DNA from: Rhodospirillales bacterium
GTDB lineage: Bacteria > Pseudomonadota > Alphaproteobacteria > Acetobacterales > Acetobacteraceae
DNA: 6,145 nt
Assembly (NCBI GenBank): GCA_028866445.1
Contig: JAGWIE010000095.1
Span: forward strand, 1 to 6,145
Direction: 5' to 3'
The notes below the pieces were generated by a model. The model made no database searches, was not told where the DNA came from, and saw only the letters and a program-made list of their open reading frames with translations. Shown piece after piece: positions 1 through 6,145 of the stretch. A program made the position numbers and the translations under genes. Positions within the stretch are counted from its first letter, which is position 1. Each line of letters begins with the position of its first letter.

Positions 1-2
1 AG

Positions 3-293
3 GGAAATGCCGCGTTTATCCATGTCGATTGTGACATCTATACCAGCACAGTGATAATATTCTCCGCGCTGCGCGACCGAATCCACCCCGGCACTGTTGT
101 GCTTTTTGATGAATACTTTAATTACCCCGGCTGGCGGGCGCATGAGTATAAAGCGTTCCAGGAATTTATCCGGCAGGTTGGGCTGACTTATGAATATATA
201 GGCTTTTCAGCCGAGAAGGGGCATGTGGCGGTACGAATCGGTGCGGTGGGGGAACTCCCTGAACCAGTACAGCCAATGCCGCTGGCAAGTTAA
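3..293 (+). CDS. Class I SAM-dependent methyltransferase, TylF/macrocin O-methyltransferase-like (C-terminal part)
   Basis: The frame is open from the left edge of the window and ends at the TAA at 291-293, giving the last 96 codons of a protein that starts upstream. The visible part carries FIHVDCDIYTST, then PGTVVLFDEYFNYPGWRAHE and a KAFQEF segment. This combination (acidic D-x-D strand, Y-x-S/T, then PGt-v-v-FDEyfnypgW-hE-kA) is familiar from TylF-like and related class I methyltransferases that act on sugars or other small molecules. It corresponds to the late strands of the Rossmann-like fold, after the SAM-binding glycine loop, which is not in the window. The substrate cannot be told. 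An internal GTG at 51 could be read as a start but lies inside the conserved HVDCD region, so it is not the true start. GC is about 52%, lower than the genes downstream. No clear terminator follows it. The family call is fairly safe; the precise function is unknown. Confidence 0.75.
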   Translation, partial: GNAAFIHVDCDIYTSTVIIFSALRDRIHPGTVVLFDEYFNYPGWRAHEYKAFQEFIRQVGLTYEYIGFSAEKGHVAVRIGAVGELPEPVQPMPLAS

Positions 294-361
294 CTGGCTT
301 AACGTCAGCCGAATGCCGATGTAAATCCACTAAAGCAGTTGGGTTTGCGTCGTTTATGGCC

Positions 362-395
362 GGGTAGGCGCTTGCAATATTAAGTGCGTTAACCC
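362..395 (+). repeat. Imperfect inverted repeat in the pntAA leader
   Basis: GGGT (362-365) pairs with ACCC (392-395), and GCGCTT (368-373) pairs with AAGTGC (382-387) with one G-U pair. An 8-nt loop and a small internal asymmetry (AG against GTTA) complete the hairpin. It ends about 40 nt before the pntAA ATG. There is no following T tract, so it is not an intrinsic terminator. It could be a protein-binding site or an mRNA leader hairpin, or chance; function is not established. Confidence 0.25.
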
Positions 396-422
396 AAGGT
401 GCCGCAAAACTTAAAGGGATTT

Positions 423-427
423 GAGGA
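423..427 (+). promoter_or_regulatory. Ribosome binding site of pntAA
   Basis: GAGGA lies 7 nt before the ATG at 435. It supports that start, which also gives the conserved N-terminal beta-strand (RLAVLKER) expected at the beginning of transhydrogenase domain I. Confidence 0.7.
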
Positions 428-434
428 CAGGTAA

Positions 435-1568
435 ATGCGTCTAGCGGTTTTGAAGGAGCGCCGTGCGGGAGAAGACCGCGTTGCGGCAACCCCTGACACG
501 GTGAAGAAATTGATCGGGCTGGGGCTGACGGTCGCCATTGAGGCGGGGGCGGGCATTCAATCCGCGATCTCTGATCAGGATTTTGTTGCCGCGGGTGCGG
601 AGGTTGTGGCCGATGCCGCTGCCGCTACCAGCGGTGCCGGCATTCTGTTCGCGGTGAACGCGCCGGACGAATCCGTGCGCGCGTTGCTGGCGCCGGGCAC
701 GCTTGTCGTCGCCACGATGGGCGCTGCGTCCGATCCTGAATTGGTGCCCGCCTTGGCTGCCGCGAAGCTGGATGCCGTGGCGCTGGAGCTGTTGCCGCGC
801 ATTACCCGCGCACAAAGCATGGACGTGCTTTCCTCCCAGGCGAATCTCGCGGGCTACCGCGCGGTTATCGAGGCGGCAGATGCCTTCCCCCGCGGTTTCC
901 CGCTGATGATGACGGCTGCTGGCACGGTTCCACCGGCCCGCGTTTTCGTGATCGGCGCTGGTGTTGCGGGGTTGCAGGCCATTGCCACCGCGCGCCGCCT
1001 CGGCGGTATCGTTTCCGGCACAGATGTGCGGCCCGCCGCGAAGGAAGAAATCCGCTCGCTCGGCGCTGCGTATGTGGGCGTGGATGACGAGGAAAGTGCG
1101 AAGCAGACTGGGCCTTATGCCGGGCAGATGTCTGACGAGTTCCGCGCCAAGCAGGCCGCATTGATGACCAGCACGGTCGCCAAGAACGACATCGTGATTT
1201 GCACCGCTTTGGTGCAGGGCCGTAAGGCGCCGGTGATCGTGACCTCTGAGATGGTGGCGGGCATGAAGTCCGGTTCCATCATCGTGGATCTCGCGGCGGA
1301 AGCTGGGGGCAACTGCGCCGACACTGTGCCGGGTGAGGTTATCACCACGCCGAATGGCGTGACGATTATCGGCCACAAAAATTGGCCCGCGCGCATTGCC
1401 GTGGCGGCAAGCCAGCTTTATGCGCGTAACCTCATCACGTTCCTCACCACCTTTTGGGACAAGGACGCCAAGGCGCCGAACCTGAAGCCGGATGATGACC
1501 TGATTAAAGGTGCGTTGTTGACCCAGGGCGGCGAGATTGTTCACCCCAATTTCAAGCCCGCCGCCTAA
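435..1568 (+). CDS. pntAA: NAD(P) transhydrogenase subunit alpha part 1 (domain I, NAD(H)-binding)
   Basis: This 377-residue soluble protein matches the size of the R. rubrum alpha-1 subunit (about 384). It is domain I of the proton-translocating transhydrogenase. It binds NADH and passes hydride to NADP+ in domain III at the cytoplasmic face of the membrane, and is related to alanine dehydrogenase. The N-terminal part (1-about 140) holds RLAVLKERRAGEDRVAATP. The RQD loop that positions the nicotinamide is intact: R122, Q127 and D130, with S133, inside RITRAQSMDVLSSQ. The nucleotide-binding half has the glycine loop VIGAGVAGL (172-180), D197 at the end of the second strand (SGTDVRP), a mobile loop containing Y228 in GPYAGQM, and VDLAAEAGGNC at 284-294. 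It lacks membrane segments because this organism splits the alpha subunit; those are in the next gene, 21 bp downstream. All key residues are present, so it should be functional. Confidence 0.97.
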   Translation: MRLAVLKERRAGEDRVAATPDTVKKLIGLGLTVAIEAGAGIQSAISDQDFVAAGAEVVADAAAATSGAGILFAVNAPDESVRALLAPGTLVVATMGAASDPELVPALAAAKLDAVALELLPRITRAQSMDVLSSQANLAGYRAVIEAADAFPRGFPLMMTAAGTVPPARVFVIGAGVAGLQAIATARRLGGIVSGTDVRPAAKEEIRSLGAAYVGVDDEESAKQTGPYAGQMSDEFRAKQAALMTSTVAKNDIVICTALVQGRKAPVIVTSEMVAGMKSGSIIVDLAAEAGGNCADTVPGEVITTPNGVTIIGHKNWPARIAVAASQLYARNLITFLTTFWDKDAKAPNLKPDDDLIKGALLTQGGEIVHPNFKPAA

Positions 1569-1573
1569 CAGAA

Positions 1574-1580
1574 AGGGAGG
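1574..1580 (+). promoter_or_regulatory. Ribosome binding site of pntAB
   Basis: AGGGAGG lies 9 nt before the ATG at 1590, within the 21-bp gap after the pntAA stop. It is a strong Shine-Dalgarno sequence and fixes the start that includes the Ala/Gln-rich N-terminal extension. Confidence 0.75.
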
Positions 1581-1589
1581 CTTTCCATC

Positions 1590-1979
1590 ATGACACCCGC
1601 AGATTTAGCCGCCCAGGCGGCGGACCTCGCCCACCAGGCTTCCGTGCTGGCACAGAACGCCGCCGGTGTGGCTGCCGTGGTTGCGCAGAACGCGCCGCCG
1701 GCCGCGCCTTTTGTGTATCTGTTCAGCATTTTCGTGCTGGCCTGCTTCGTTGGCTATTACGTGGTGTGGAGCGTGACCCCCGCTTTGCACTCACCGCTGA
1801 TGGCCGTCACCAACGCCATTTCCTCCGTGATTATCGTCGGCGCGATGCTGGCCACGGGGCTGCATGGCTCGATGGTGGCGCATGTGTTCGGCTTCCTCGC
1901 CGTGGTGCTGGTCTCGGTTAATATTTTTGGCGGCTTTGCGGTGACCAACCGCATGTTGGCCATGTTCAAGAAGAAGTAA
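1590..1979 (+). CDS. pntAB: NAD(P) transhydrogenase subunit alpha part 2 (membrane domain II, small subunit)
   Basis: This 129-residue integral membrane protein supplies the alpha-side helices of the proton channel. Three hydrophobic segments are visible at about 41-61, 73-93 and 96-117. The family signature GYYVVWSVTPALHSPLMAVT (55-74), followed by NAISSVIIVGA, is the same element found in the membrane part of E. coli PntA and in R. rubrum PntAB. The protein ends in a basic KKK tail. Residues 1-40 form an Ala/Gln-rich stretch with a heptad-like pattern (DLAAQAA, DLAHQAS, VLAQNAA), probably an amphipathic helix before the first membrane segment. The first transmembrane helix of the fused E. 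coli alpha subunit has no counterpart here, as expected for the three-gene form. It partners with PntAA and PntB, whose genes flank it closely, so one polycistronic mRNA is likely. Confidence 0.96.
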   Translation: MTPADLAAQAADLAHQASVLAQNAAGVAAVVAQNAPPAAPFVYLFSIFVLACFVGYYVVWSVTPALHSPLMAVTNAISSVIIVGAMLATGLHGSMVAHVFGFLAVVLVSVNIFGGFAVTNRMLAMFKKK

Positions 1980-1986
1980 GCGCAAG

Positions 1987-3396
1987 ATGAATCAGTCTCT
2001 CACCTCCTTCGCGTATCTCGTCGCGGCGGTTCTGTTCATTCTGGCTCTGCGTGGCTTGTCTCATCCCACCACCTCGCGCCAGGGCAACCGCTTCGGCATG
2101 ATCGGCATGGTCATCGCCATTGCTGCAACCTTCCTGCATAGCGGGATGGATTGGGGCTGGGCGCTGGTGATCGTGCTCGGCGTGGCCATTGGCGGTTCCA
2201 TCGGCCTGGTCGTGGCGCAGAAGATTAAGATGACGGCGTTGCCGCAGCTTGTCGCCGCGTTCCACTCGCTGGTGGGTCTGGCTGCTGTGTTCGTTGCCAC
2301 TTCGGCGCTTAATGCGCCGCAGAGCTTTGGTATCGGCACGCCGCACCATATCCATACCGAAAGCCTGATCGAAATGTCGATCGGCCTGGCCATTGGTGCC
2401 ATCACCTTCTCCGGCTCGCTGATCGCTTTCGCGAAGTTGCAGGCCTTGATGAAGGGCACGCCGATTACGTTCCGTGGCCAGCATCAGCTTAATGGCGGCA
2501 TCGGCGTTGCGATTTTGCTGCTGGTGATCGCGTTTGTGGCGTCCGGCGGCAGCATGGTGCTGTTTGCGCTCATTGCATTGCTGGCCTTTGCGCTGGGCTT
2601 CCTGTTGATTATTCCCATCGGCGGCGCGGATATGCCTGTGGTGGTTTCCATGCTCAACTCCTATTCCGGCTGGGCAGCATCAGGCATTGGTTTCACCATC
2701 GGCAATCTGGCGCTCATCGTAACCGGTGCGCTGGTTGGTTCTTCCGGTGCGATTCTGTCTTACATCATGTGTAAGGGCATGAACCGCTCGATCATCAACG
2801 TGATCGCCGGCGGATTTGGCAATTCTGGCGACGCGGCACCCGTGGGCGGCAGCAATTCCGAAGGCAAGGCGGTGAAGCATGGCTCCGCCGACGACGCGGC
2901 CTTTATCATGAAGAATGCCTCCAAGGTGATCGTGGTGCCGGGTTACGGCATGGCGGTTTCTCAGGCGCAGCACGCGCTTCGTGAACTCGGCGATTTGCTG
3001 AAGGAAGATGGCGTGGAAGTGAAATACGCCATTCACCCTGTGGCGGGCCGTATGCCGGGGCATATGAACGTGCTGCTGGCTGAAGCCAGCGTGCCGTATG
3101 ACGATGTGTTCGAACTGGAGCAGATCAACAACGAATTCGCCACGGCGGATGTTGTTTACGTGATCGGCGCGAACGACGTGACCAACCCCGCGGCCAAGAC
3201 CAATCCGCAAAGCCCGATCTACGGGATGCCGATTTTGGATGTGGACAAGGCCAAGACCGTGCTGTTCGTAAAGCGCGGCATGTCCTCCGGTTATGCCGGT
3301 GTAGATAACGAACTGTTCTTCCGTGATAACACCATGATGCTCTTTGGCGATGCCAAGAAGATGACCGAGGAAATTGTCCAGGCGTTGGGGCACTAA
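1987..3396 (+). CDS. pntB: NAD(P) transhydrogenase subunit beta (membrane domain II plus NADP(H)-binding domain III)
   Basis: This 469-residue protein is close to the usual length of about 464. The N-terminal two thirds (about 1-265) is membrane domain II, with roughly nine hydrophobic helices, for example near 4-23, 37-53, 57-77, 87-107, 127-150, 168-187, 189-211, 229-250 and 251-262. Residues tied to proton translocation in E. coli PntB are present: H93 (His91 equivalent, in AAFHSLVGLAA), D215 in GGADMPVVVSMLNSYSGWA, and N224. The hinge runs from about 265 to 310. Domain III (about 310-469) shows the NADP-binding loop VPGYGMAVSQAQHA (317-330), HPVAGRMPGHMNVLLAEA (350-367), YVIGANDVTNPAA (391-403) and KRGMSSGYAGVDN (429-441). 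The third residue of the usual KRS motif is Gly here, a substitution worth noting. The start is 7 bp after the pntAB stop, with only a weak upstream AGAAG, which suggests translational coupling. Confidence 0.97.
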   Translation: MNQSLTSFAYLVAAVLFILALRGLSHPTTSRQGNRFGMIGMVIAIAATFLHSGMDWGWALVIVLGVAIGGSIGLVVAQKIKMTALPQLVAAFHSLVGLAAVFVATSALNAPQSFGIGTPHHIHTESLIEMSIGLAIGAITFSGSLIAFAKLQALMKGTPITFRGQHQLNGGIGVAILLLVIAFVASGGSMVLFALIALLAFALGFLLIIPIGGADMPVVVSMLNSYSGWAASGIGFTIGNLALIVTGALVGSSGAILSYIMCKGMNRSIINVIAGGFGNSGDAAPVGGSNSEGKAVKHGSADDAAFIMKNASKVIVVPGYGMAVSQAQHALRELGDLLKEDGVEVKYAIHPVAGRMPGHMNVLLAEASVPYDDVFELEQINNEFATADVVYVIGANDVTNPAAKTNPQSPIYGMPILDVDKAKTVLFVKRGMSSGYAGVDNELFFRDNTMMLFGDAKKMTEEIVQALGH

Positions 3397-3400
3397 ATCG

Positions 3401-3430
3401 AAAGGCCGGGGAAATTCCCCGGCCTTTTTT
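3401..3430 (+). terminator. Rho-independent terminator of the pnt operon
   Basis: A perfect 11-bp stem, AAAGGCCGGGG (3401-3411) with CCCCGGCCTTT (3417-3427), closes a 5-nt loop. On the plus strand it runs into six Ts (3425-3430, three of them in the stem). It begins 4 bp after the pntB stop. It also lies 18 bp beyond the prmA stop on the other strand, where the tail is only TTTCGATTT. It is therefore strong for pntB and possibly weaker for prmA. Confidence 0.9.
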
Positions 3431-3447
3431 ATTGGCAGAATGGCGCG

Positions 3448-4323
3448 TTATTTCCGGAGCGTCAGAATCGACCAAGCCCCATCAACCAGCCTGCGTTCCA
3501 GTTTGAGCCCGGCGCGGCGGTGGCAGGAAAGCACCCAGTTCACCTGCGTGTTCAGCAGCCCGGCGAGAATCGCGACACCGCCAGGGGCGAGGTGCGCGGA
3601 TAGTTGATGCGCCATGGCGCAAAGTGGGCGGGCGAGAATGTTGGCGAAAACAAGGTCGAACGGGGCCGCCTTGGTGATGCGCGGGTCCGCCCAGCCATCT
3701 GCCTGAATGGCCCGGATTTGCCCCGCAACCTCATTCAGCTTGGCGTTTTCCGCCGCCACACGGGCAGCGCGCGGGTCGATGTCGGTCGCCAGCACGTTCT
3801 TATGCAGCAGCTTGGCGGCGGCGATGGCGAGAATGCCCGAGCCGGTGCCGAGATCCAGAATCCGCTCCGGATGATGATGCTTCACCAAGTCTTCCAGCGT
3901 GACGAGGCAGCCGCGCGTGGAGTTATGTTCGCCAGTGCCAAAAGCCAGCCCGGCATCCAGCGTGATGGTGATGCGCCCAGGCAGCTCAGGGTCCTGGATA
4001 TGGGTGCCGCGCACGGCGAAACGGCTGCCGATGAGCTGTTCCGGGAAAGCCTGCTGGGTGCGCGCCAGCCAGCCGCCCACCGGCACCAGCCCACGCGAAA
4101 TCTCGGGTGAGAAGCCGGAGACGATCTCCGCCACGGCCAGGGCGGCGGCGAGCTCAGGCTCATACGCGCCGCGTTCCTTCACCCCTTGCAGGTCCCACTC
4201 GTCGGCATCCTCGTCATGGTAGAAGGACACGGCGCGGCAGACGCTGGAGAGAGCCGCCTCAAAGGTTTCCATCACTTCGGCGGGCACGCGCAGCGCAATG
4301 CATTCCAGAACTTCCTCAGCCAT
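3448..4323 (-). CDS. prmA: Ribosomal protein L11 methyltransferase
   Basis: This 291-residue protein (E. coli PrmA is 293) uses SAM to trimethylate amino groups of ribosomal protein L11 in the cytoplasm. Residues 1 to about 60 form the N-terminal substrate-recognition domain, followed by a linker. The catalytic domain contains LDAGLAFGTGEHNSTRGCL (122-140), a family hallmark just before the SAM-binding motif ILDLGTGSGILAIAAAK (155-171). The acidic strand end is ATDIDPRA (179-186), the NILARPL motif is at 228-234, and the C-terminal part reads LAPGGVAILAGLL, then DGAWSILTLRK. The usual Thr-Thr after the GTG-x-H motif is Ser-Thr (S135-T136), a conservative change. The frame is open upstream to an ATG ending at 4554, but that extension is the helicase gene read in another frame. 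The ATG at 4321-4323, which has a GGAG 7 nt before it, gives the normal length. The gene overlaps the helicase stop by 8 bases. Confidence 0.95.
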   Translation of the reverse strand: MAEEVLECIALRVPAEVMETFEAALSSVCRAVSFYHDEDADEWDLQGVKERGAYEPELAAALAVAEIVSGFSPEISRGLVPVGGWLARTQQAFPEQLIGSRFAVRGTHIQDPELPGRITITLDAGLAFGTGEHNSTRGCLVTLEDLVKHHHPERILDLGTGSGILAIAAAKLLHKNVLATDIDPRAARVAAENAKLNEVAGQIRAIQADGWADPRITKAAPFDLVFANILARPLCAMAHQLSAHLAPGGVAILAGLLNTQVNWVLSCHRRAGLKLERRLVDGAWSILTLRK

Positions 4324-6145
4324 CCTGGCGCTCCACGAAACGGTCCAGCACGCGTTTTTCTCCTGATGTCTCGAAATCAATATCCAGCCGGTCGTCATCG
4401 GTGGCGATAACGCGGCCATAGCCGAATTTCTGGTGGAACACCCGTGCGCCGACAGGAATTTTGTTCGCGCGGGCGGGGCGGGCTTGGGTCTCCCAGGCAT
4501 CGGGTCGGCGGGCCTGCACGGGAAATTGCGTGGCGGCCAAAGCCGGGCGGGCATTTTGCGGCTGGGCGGAGCCGGAACGGCGGATCACGTCCTCGGGCAG
4601 CTCGTCGATGAAGCGGCTGGGGATGGAGCTTTGCCAATTGGCATAAATGCGCCGGTTGGCGGCGTGCAGAATAATGGCGCGTTGTTTGGCGCGTGTGATG
4701 CCCACATAGGCCAGGCGGCGTTCTTCCTCCAGGCTCTTATTCCCGCCTTCATCCAAGGAGCGCTGGTTGGGGAATACGCCTTCCTCCCAGCCCGGCAGAA
4801 ACACCGTGTCGAACTCCAGCCCTTTCGCGCCGTGCAGCGTCATCATGGAGACCTTGGCCCCGTCATCCGCCAATTCTGCCTCGGTGACGAGGGAGACATG
4901 TTCCAGAAATTGCCCAAGGGTTTCGAAATCCGCCAGCGCGCGGGAAAGCTCTTTCAGGTTTTCAAGCCGTCCTGGCGCTTCGGGGGATTTATCCGCTTTC
5001 CACATGGCGATGTAGCCAGATTCTTCCAGCAGGGTATCCAACGCCACCACATGGCCTTGAGATTCGAGGATGCTGCGCCAATCCGCGAATTGCTCGGAAA
5101 GCCCGCGCAAAGTGGTGCCGAGTTTGCCCTTGAAGCTGTTCTCGGCAACCAGCGCCACCATGGCATCGTGCAAGGAAAGGGTGCGCGCGCGGGCGGCCTC
5201 GTACAGACTGCGCAAAGCGGCATCGCCCACGCCGCGCTTTGGCGTGTTCACAATGCGCTCAAAGGCGAGATCGTCGCTAGGTTGGGCCAGCACGCGCAAA
5301 TAGGCGATGGCGTCGCGGATTTCGGCTCGTTCATAAAAGCGTAGGCCGCCGACGATGCGGTACGGCACGCCGAGGGTGAGCAGGCGTTCCTCAAATGCGC
5401 GGGTCTGGAATCCGGCGCGGATGAGGATGGCGATTTCGTTTAAAGAATGGCCGAAGCGCCAGAGGGATTCGATGCGGCTGCCCACCGTGCGGGCTTCTTC
5501 TTCCGAATCCCACAAGGAGATCACCTCCACCTTCTCGCCCTCGGCATTTTTGCGGCCAGGATGCAGGGTTTTACCCAAGCGGCCCTCATTATGCGCGATG
5601 AGATGCGAGGCGGCGGCGAGGATAGGCGCGGTAGAGCGGTAATTCGCCTCCAGCCGGACGATTTTGGCGCCCGGGAAATCCCGTTCAAATTTCAGGATGT
5701 TTTCAATCTCGGCACCACGCCAGCTATAGATGCTCTGGTCGTCATCGCCGACGCAGCAGATATTCTTGTGCCCCTGCGCCAGCAGCCGCAGCCAGTAATA
5801 TTGCACCAGATTGGTGTCTTGGTACTCATCCACCAGAATATAGCGGAAGGCGCGGTGGTAATGGGCCAGCACCTCGGCATCGGTTTTTAACAGATGCACC
5901 ATCAACAGCAGCAGATCGCCGAAATCCACTGCGTTGAGCTGGCGCAGCCGTGCCTGGTAGCCAGCGTAGAACTCCTCGGCGCGGCCATTGGCGAAGTCTG
6001 AGCTTTCGCTGGCGGGGATTTGGCCCGGCATGAAGCCTTTGTCTTTCCAGCGCTGGATCTGCGCCATCAGCGCGTTGGGCGGCCAGCGTTTGAAATCGAT
6101 CCGTGCTGCTTCGAGAATCTGCTTGAGCAGGCGGAGCTGGTCGTC
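4316..6145 (-). CDS. uvrD: UvrD/PcrA-type ATP-dependent 3'-5' DNA helicase (superfamily 1), 5' end outside window
   Basis: The frame runs from the right edge to the TGA at 4318-4316, giving 609 codons. The visible protein begins DDQLRLLKQILEA, which in E. coli UvrD lies a little over 100 residues in, so the Q motif and Walker A are beyond the window. Visible motifs, numbered from the first visible residue, are Walker B DEYQDTN (106-112), motif III GDDDQSIYSWRGA (133-145), motif IV LEANYRST (165-172), 2B-region IVNTPKRGVGDAAL (near 298-311), motif V MTLHGAKGLEFDTVFL (435-450) and motif VI EEERRLAYVGITRAK (473-487). A Pro/Ala/Gln-rich linker (about 518-563) leads to a C-terminal Tudor-like domain, GARVFHQKFGYGRVIATDDD onward. 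In PcrA and UvrD this domain contacts RNA polymerase. The expected roles are nucleotide excision and mismatch repair, removal of protein blocks and transcription-coupled repair. The choice between uvrD and pcrA as a name is arbitrary here. It is upstream of prmA and probably co-transcribed with it. Confidence 0.95.
   Translation of the reverse strand, partial: DDQLRLLKQILEAARIDFKRWPPNALMAQIQRWKDKGFMPGQIPASESSDFANGRAEEFYAGYQARLRQLNAVDFGDLLLLMVHLLKTDAEVLAHYHRAFRYILVDEYQDTNLVQYYWLRLLAQGHKNICCVGDDDQSIYSWRGAEIENILKFERDFPGAKIVRLEANYRSTAPILAAASHLIAHNEGRLGKTLHPGRKNAEGEKVEVISLWDSEEEARTVGSRIESLWRFGHSLNEIAILIRAGFQTRAFEERLLTLGVPYRIVGGLRFYERAEIRDAIAYLRVLAQPSDDLAFERIVNTPKRGVGDAALRSLYEAARARTLSLHDAMVALVAENSFKGKLGTTLRGLSEQFADWRSILESQGHVVALDTLLEESGYIAMWKADKSPEAPGRLENLKELSRALADFETLGQFLEHVSLVTEAELADDGAKVSMMTLHGAKGLEFDTVFLPGWEEGVFPNQRSLDEGGNKSLEEERRLAYVGITRAKQRAIILHAANRRIYANWQSSIPSRFIDELPEDVIRRSGSAQPQNARPALAATQFPVQARRPDAWETQARPARANKIPVGARVFHQKFGYGRVIATDDDRLDIDFETSGEKRVLDRFVERQDG
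4331..4334 (-). promoter_or_regulatory. Ribosome binding site deciding the prmA start
   Basis: On the minus strand GGAG sits 7 nt before the ATG at 4323-4321. It lies inside the last codons of the helicase gene. It supports the 291-residue form of PrmA over the 368-residue open frame. Confidence 0.6.

Larger units (their letters stand above)
294..434. other. Intergenic spacer / pntAA leader region
   Basis: These 141 bp lie between the methyltransferase stop and the pntAA start, at about 48% GC. This is where the promoter of the pnt operon should be, but I cannot pick out a convincing -35/-10 pair. CTTGCA at 371-376 resembles an alphaproteobacterial -35 element, but no good -10 follows at normal spacing. 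The spacer holds a short GTTAA/TTAAC inverted repeat at 289-303 that overlaps the preceding stop codon, a larger imperfect inverted repeat at 362-395, and a ribosome binding site at 423-427. No T-rich terminator tail was seen, so read-through from the methyltransferase gene is possible. Confidence 0.5.

Noticed and set aside
289..303. GTTAA-CTGGC-TTAAC inverted repeat at the methyltransferase stop, considered as a terminator
   Set aside because: The stem is only 5 bp and AT-rich, and no T tract follows, so it is too weak to call.
371..400. Possible sigma-70 promoter using CTTGCA as the -35 element
   Set aside because: No acceptable -10 hexamer is found 16-18 bp downstream.
166..489. A 107-codon minus-strand open frame across the spacer upstream of pntAA
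   Set aside because: It overlaps both flanking plus-strand genes and its translation has no recognisable features.
441..1544. A 367-codon open frame on the minus strand opposite pntAA
   Set aside because: It mirrors the high-GC pntAA gene almost exactly, is rich in Arg and His without any recognisable domain, and the plus-strand protein is conserved throughout.
2680..3393. A 237-codon open frame on the minus strand opposite pntB
   Set aside because: It covers the conserved domain III code of pntB, and its His/Arg-rich translation has no recognisable domain.
3604..4110. A 168-codon open frame on the plus strand opposite prmA
   Set aside because: It overlaps the catalytic domain of PrmA on the other strand and shows no motif of its own.
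4324..4554. A 77-codon upstream extension of the prmA frame
   Set aside because: The extension is the C-terminal helicase code in another frame, is Pro/Arg-rich and unlike PrmA. The ATG at 4323 with its GGAG gives the normal family length.
4433..5344. A 303-codon open frame on the plus strand opposite the helicase gene
   Set aside because: It lies fully inside the conserved helicase coding region and its translation resembles no family; it is a product of codon bias in GC-rich DNA.

Overview
The window reads as ordinary chromosomal DNA of a proteobacterium, most likely an alphaproteobacterium. GC is about 60% in the gene body. The energy-linked transhydrogenase is encoded as three polypeptides (PntAA, PntAB, PntB) in the Rhodospirillum rubrum arrangement, rather than the two-subunit enterobacterial form. 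A family within Rhodospirillales such as Acetobacteraceae is plausible, but this is inferred from gene organisation and protein flavour only.

Layout, left to right. Positions 3-293 (+) hold the last 96 codons of a class I SAM-dependent methyltransferase of the TylF/macrocin O-methyltransferase type, whose start lies outside the window. A 141-bp spacer follows, containing an imperfect inverted repeat and the pntAA ribosome binding site. Positions 435-3396 (+) are a compact operon, pntAA-pntAB-pntB, with gaps of 21 and 7 bp. It encodes the soluble NAD(H)-binding domain I, a small membrane subunit, and a large membrane subunit that carries the NADP(H)-binding domain III. A strong GC-rich hairpin with a T tract (3401-3430) closes the operon and separates it from a convergent pair on the minus strand. 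That pair is a UvrD/PcrA-type superfamily 1 DNA helicase (4316-6145, 5' end outside the window) followed by prmA, the ribosomal protein L11 methyltransferase (3448-4323). Their reading frames overlap by 8 bases.

Functionally there are two housekeeping units and one gene fragment. The Pnt proteins assemble into the membrane proton-translocating nicotinamide nucleotide transhydrogenase, which uses the proton gradient to make NADPH from NADH. The helicase (DNA repair and transcription-linked unwinding) and PrmA (translation factor modification) have unrelated biochemistry but are probably co-transcribed and translationally coupled.

I found no RNA gene, mobile element, CRISPR array or phage signature, and no convincing sign of an undescribed system. 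The points worth a second look are modest: a Gly in place of Ser in the domain III NADP-phosphate motif of PntB, a heptad-like N-terminal extension in PntAB, the helicase/prmA overlap, a leader inverted repeat, and the lower GC of the methyltransferase fragment.
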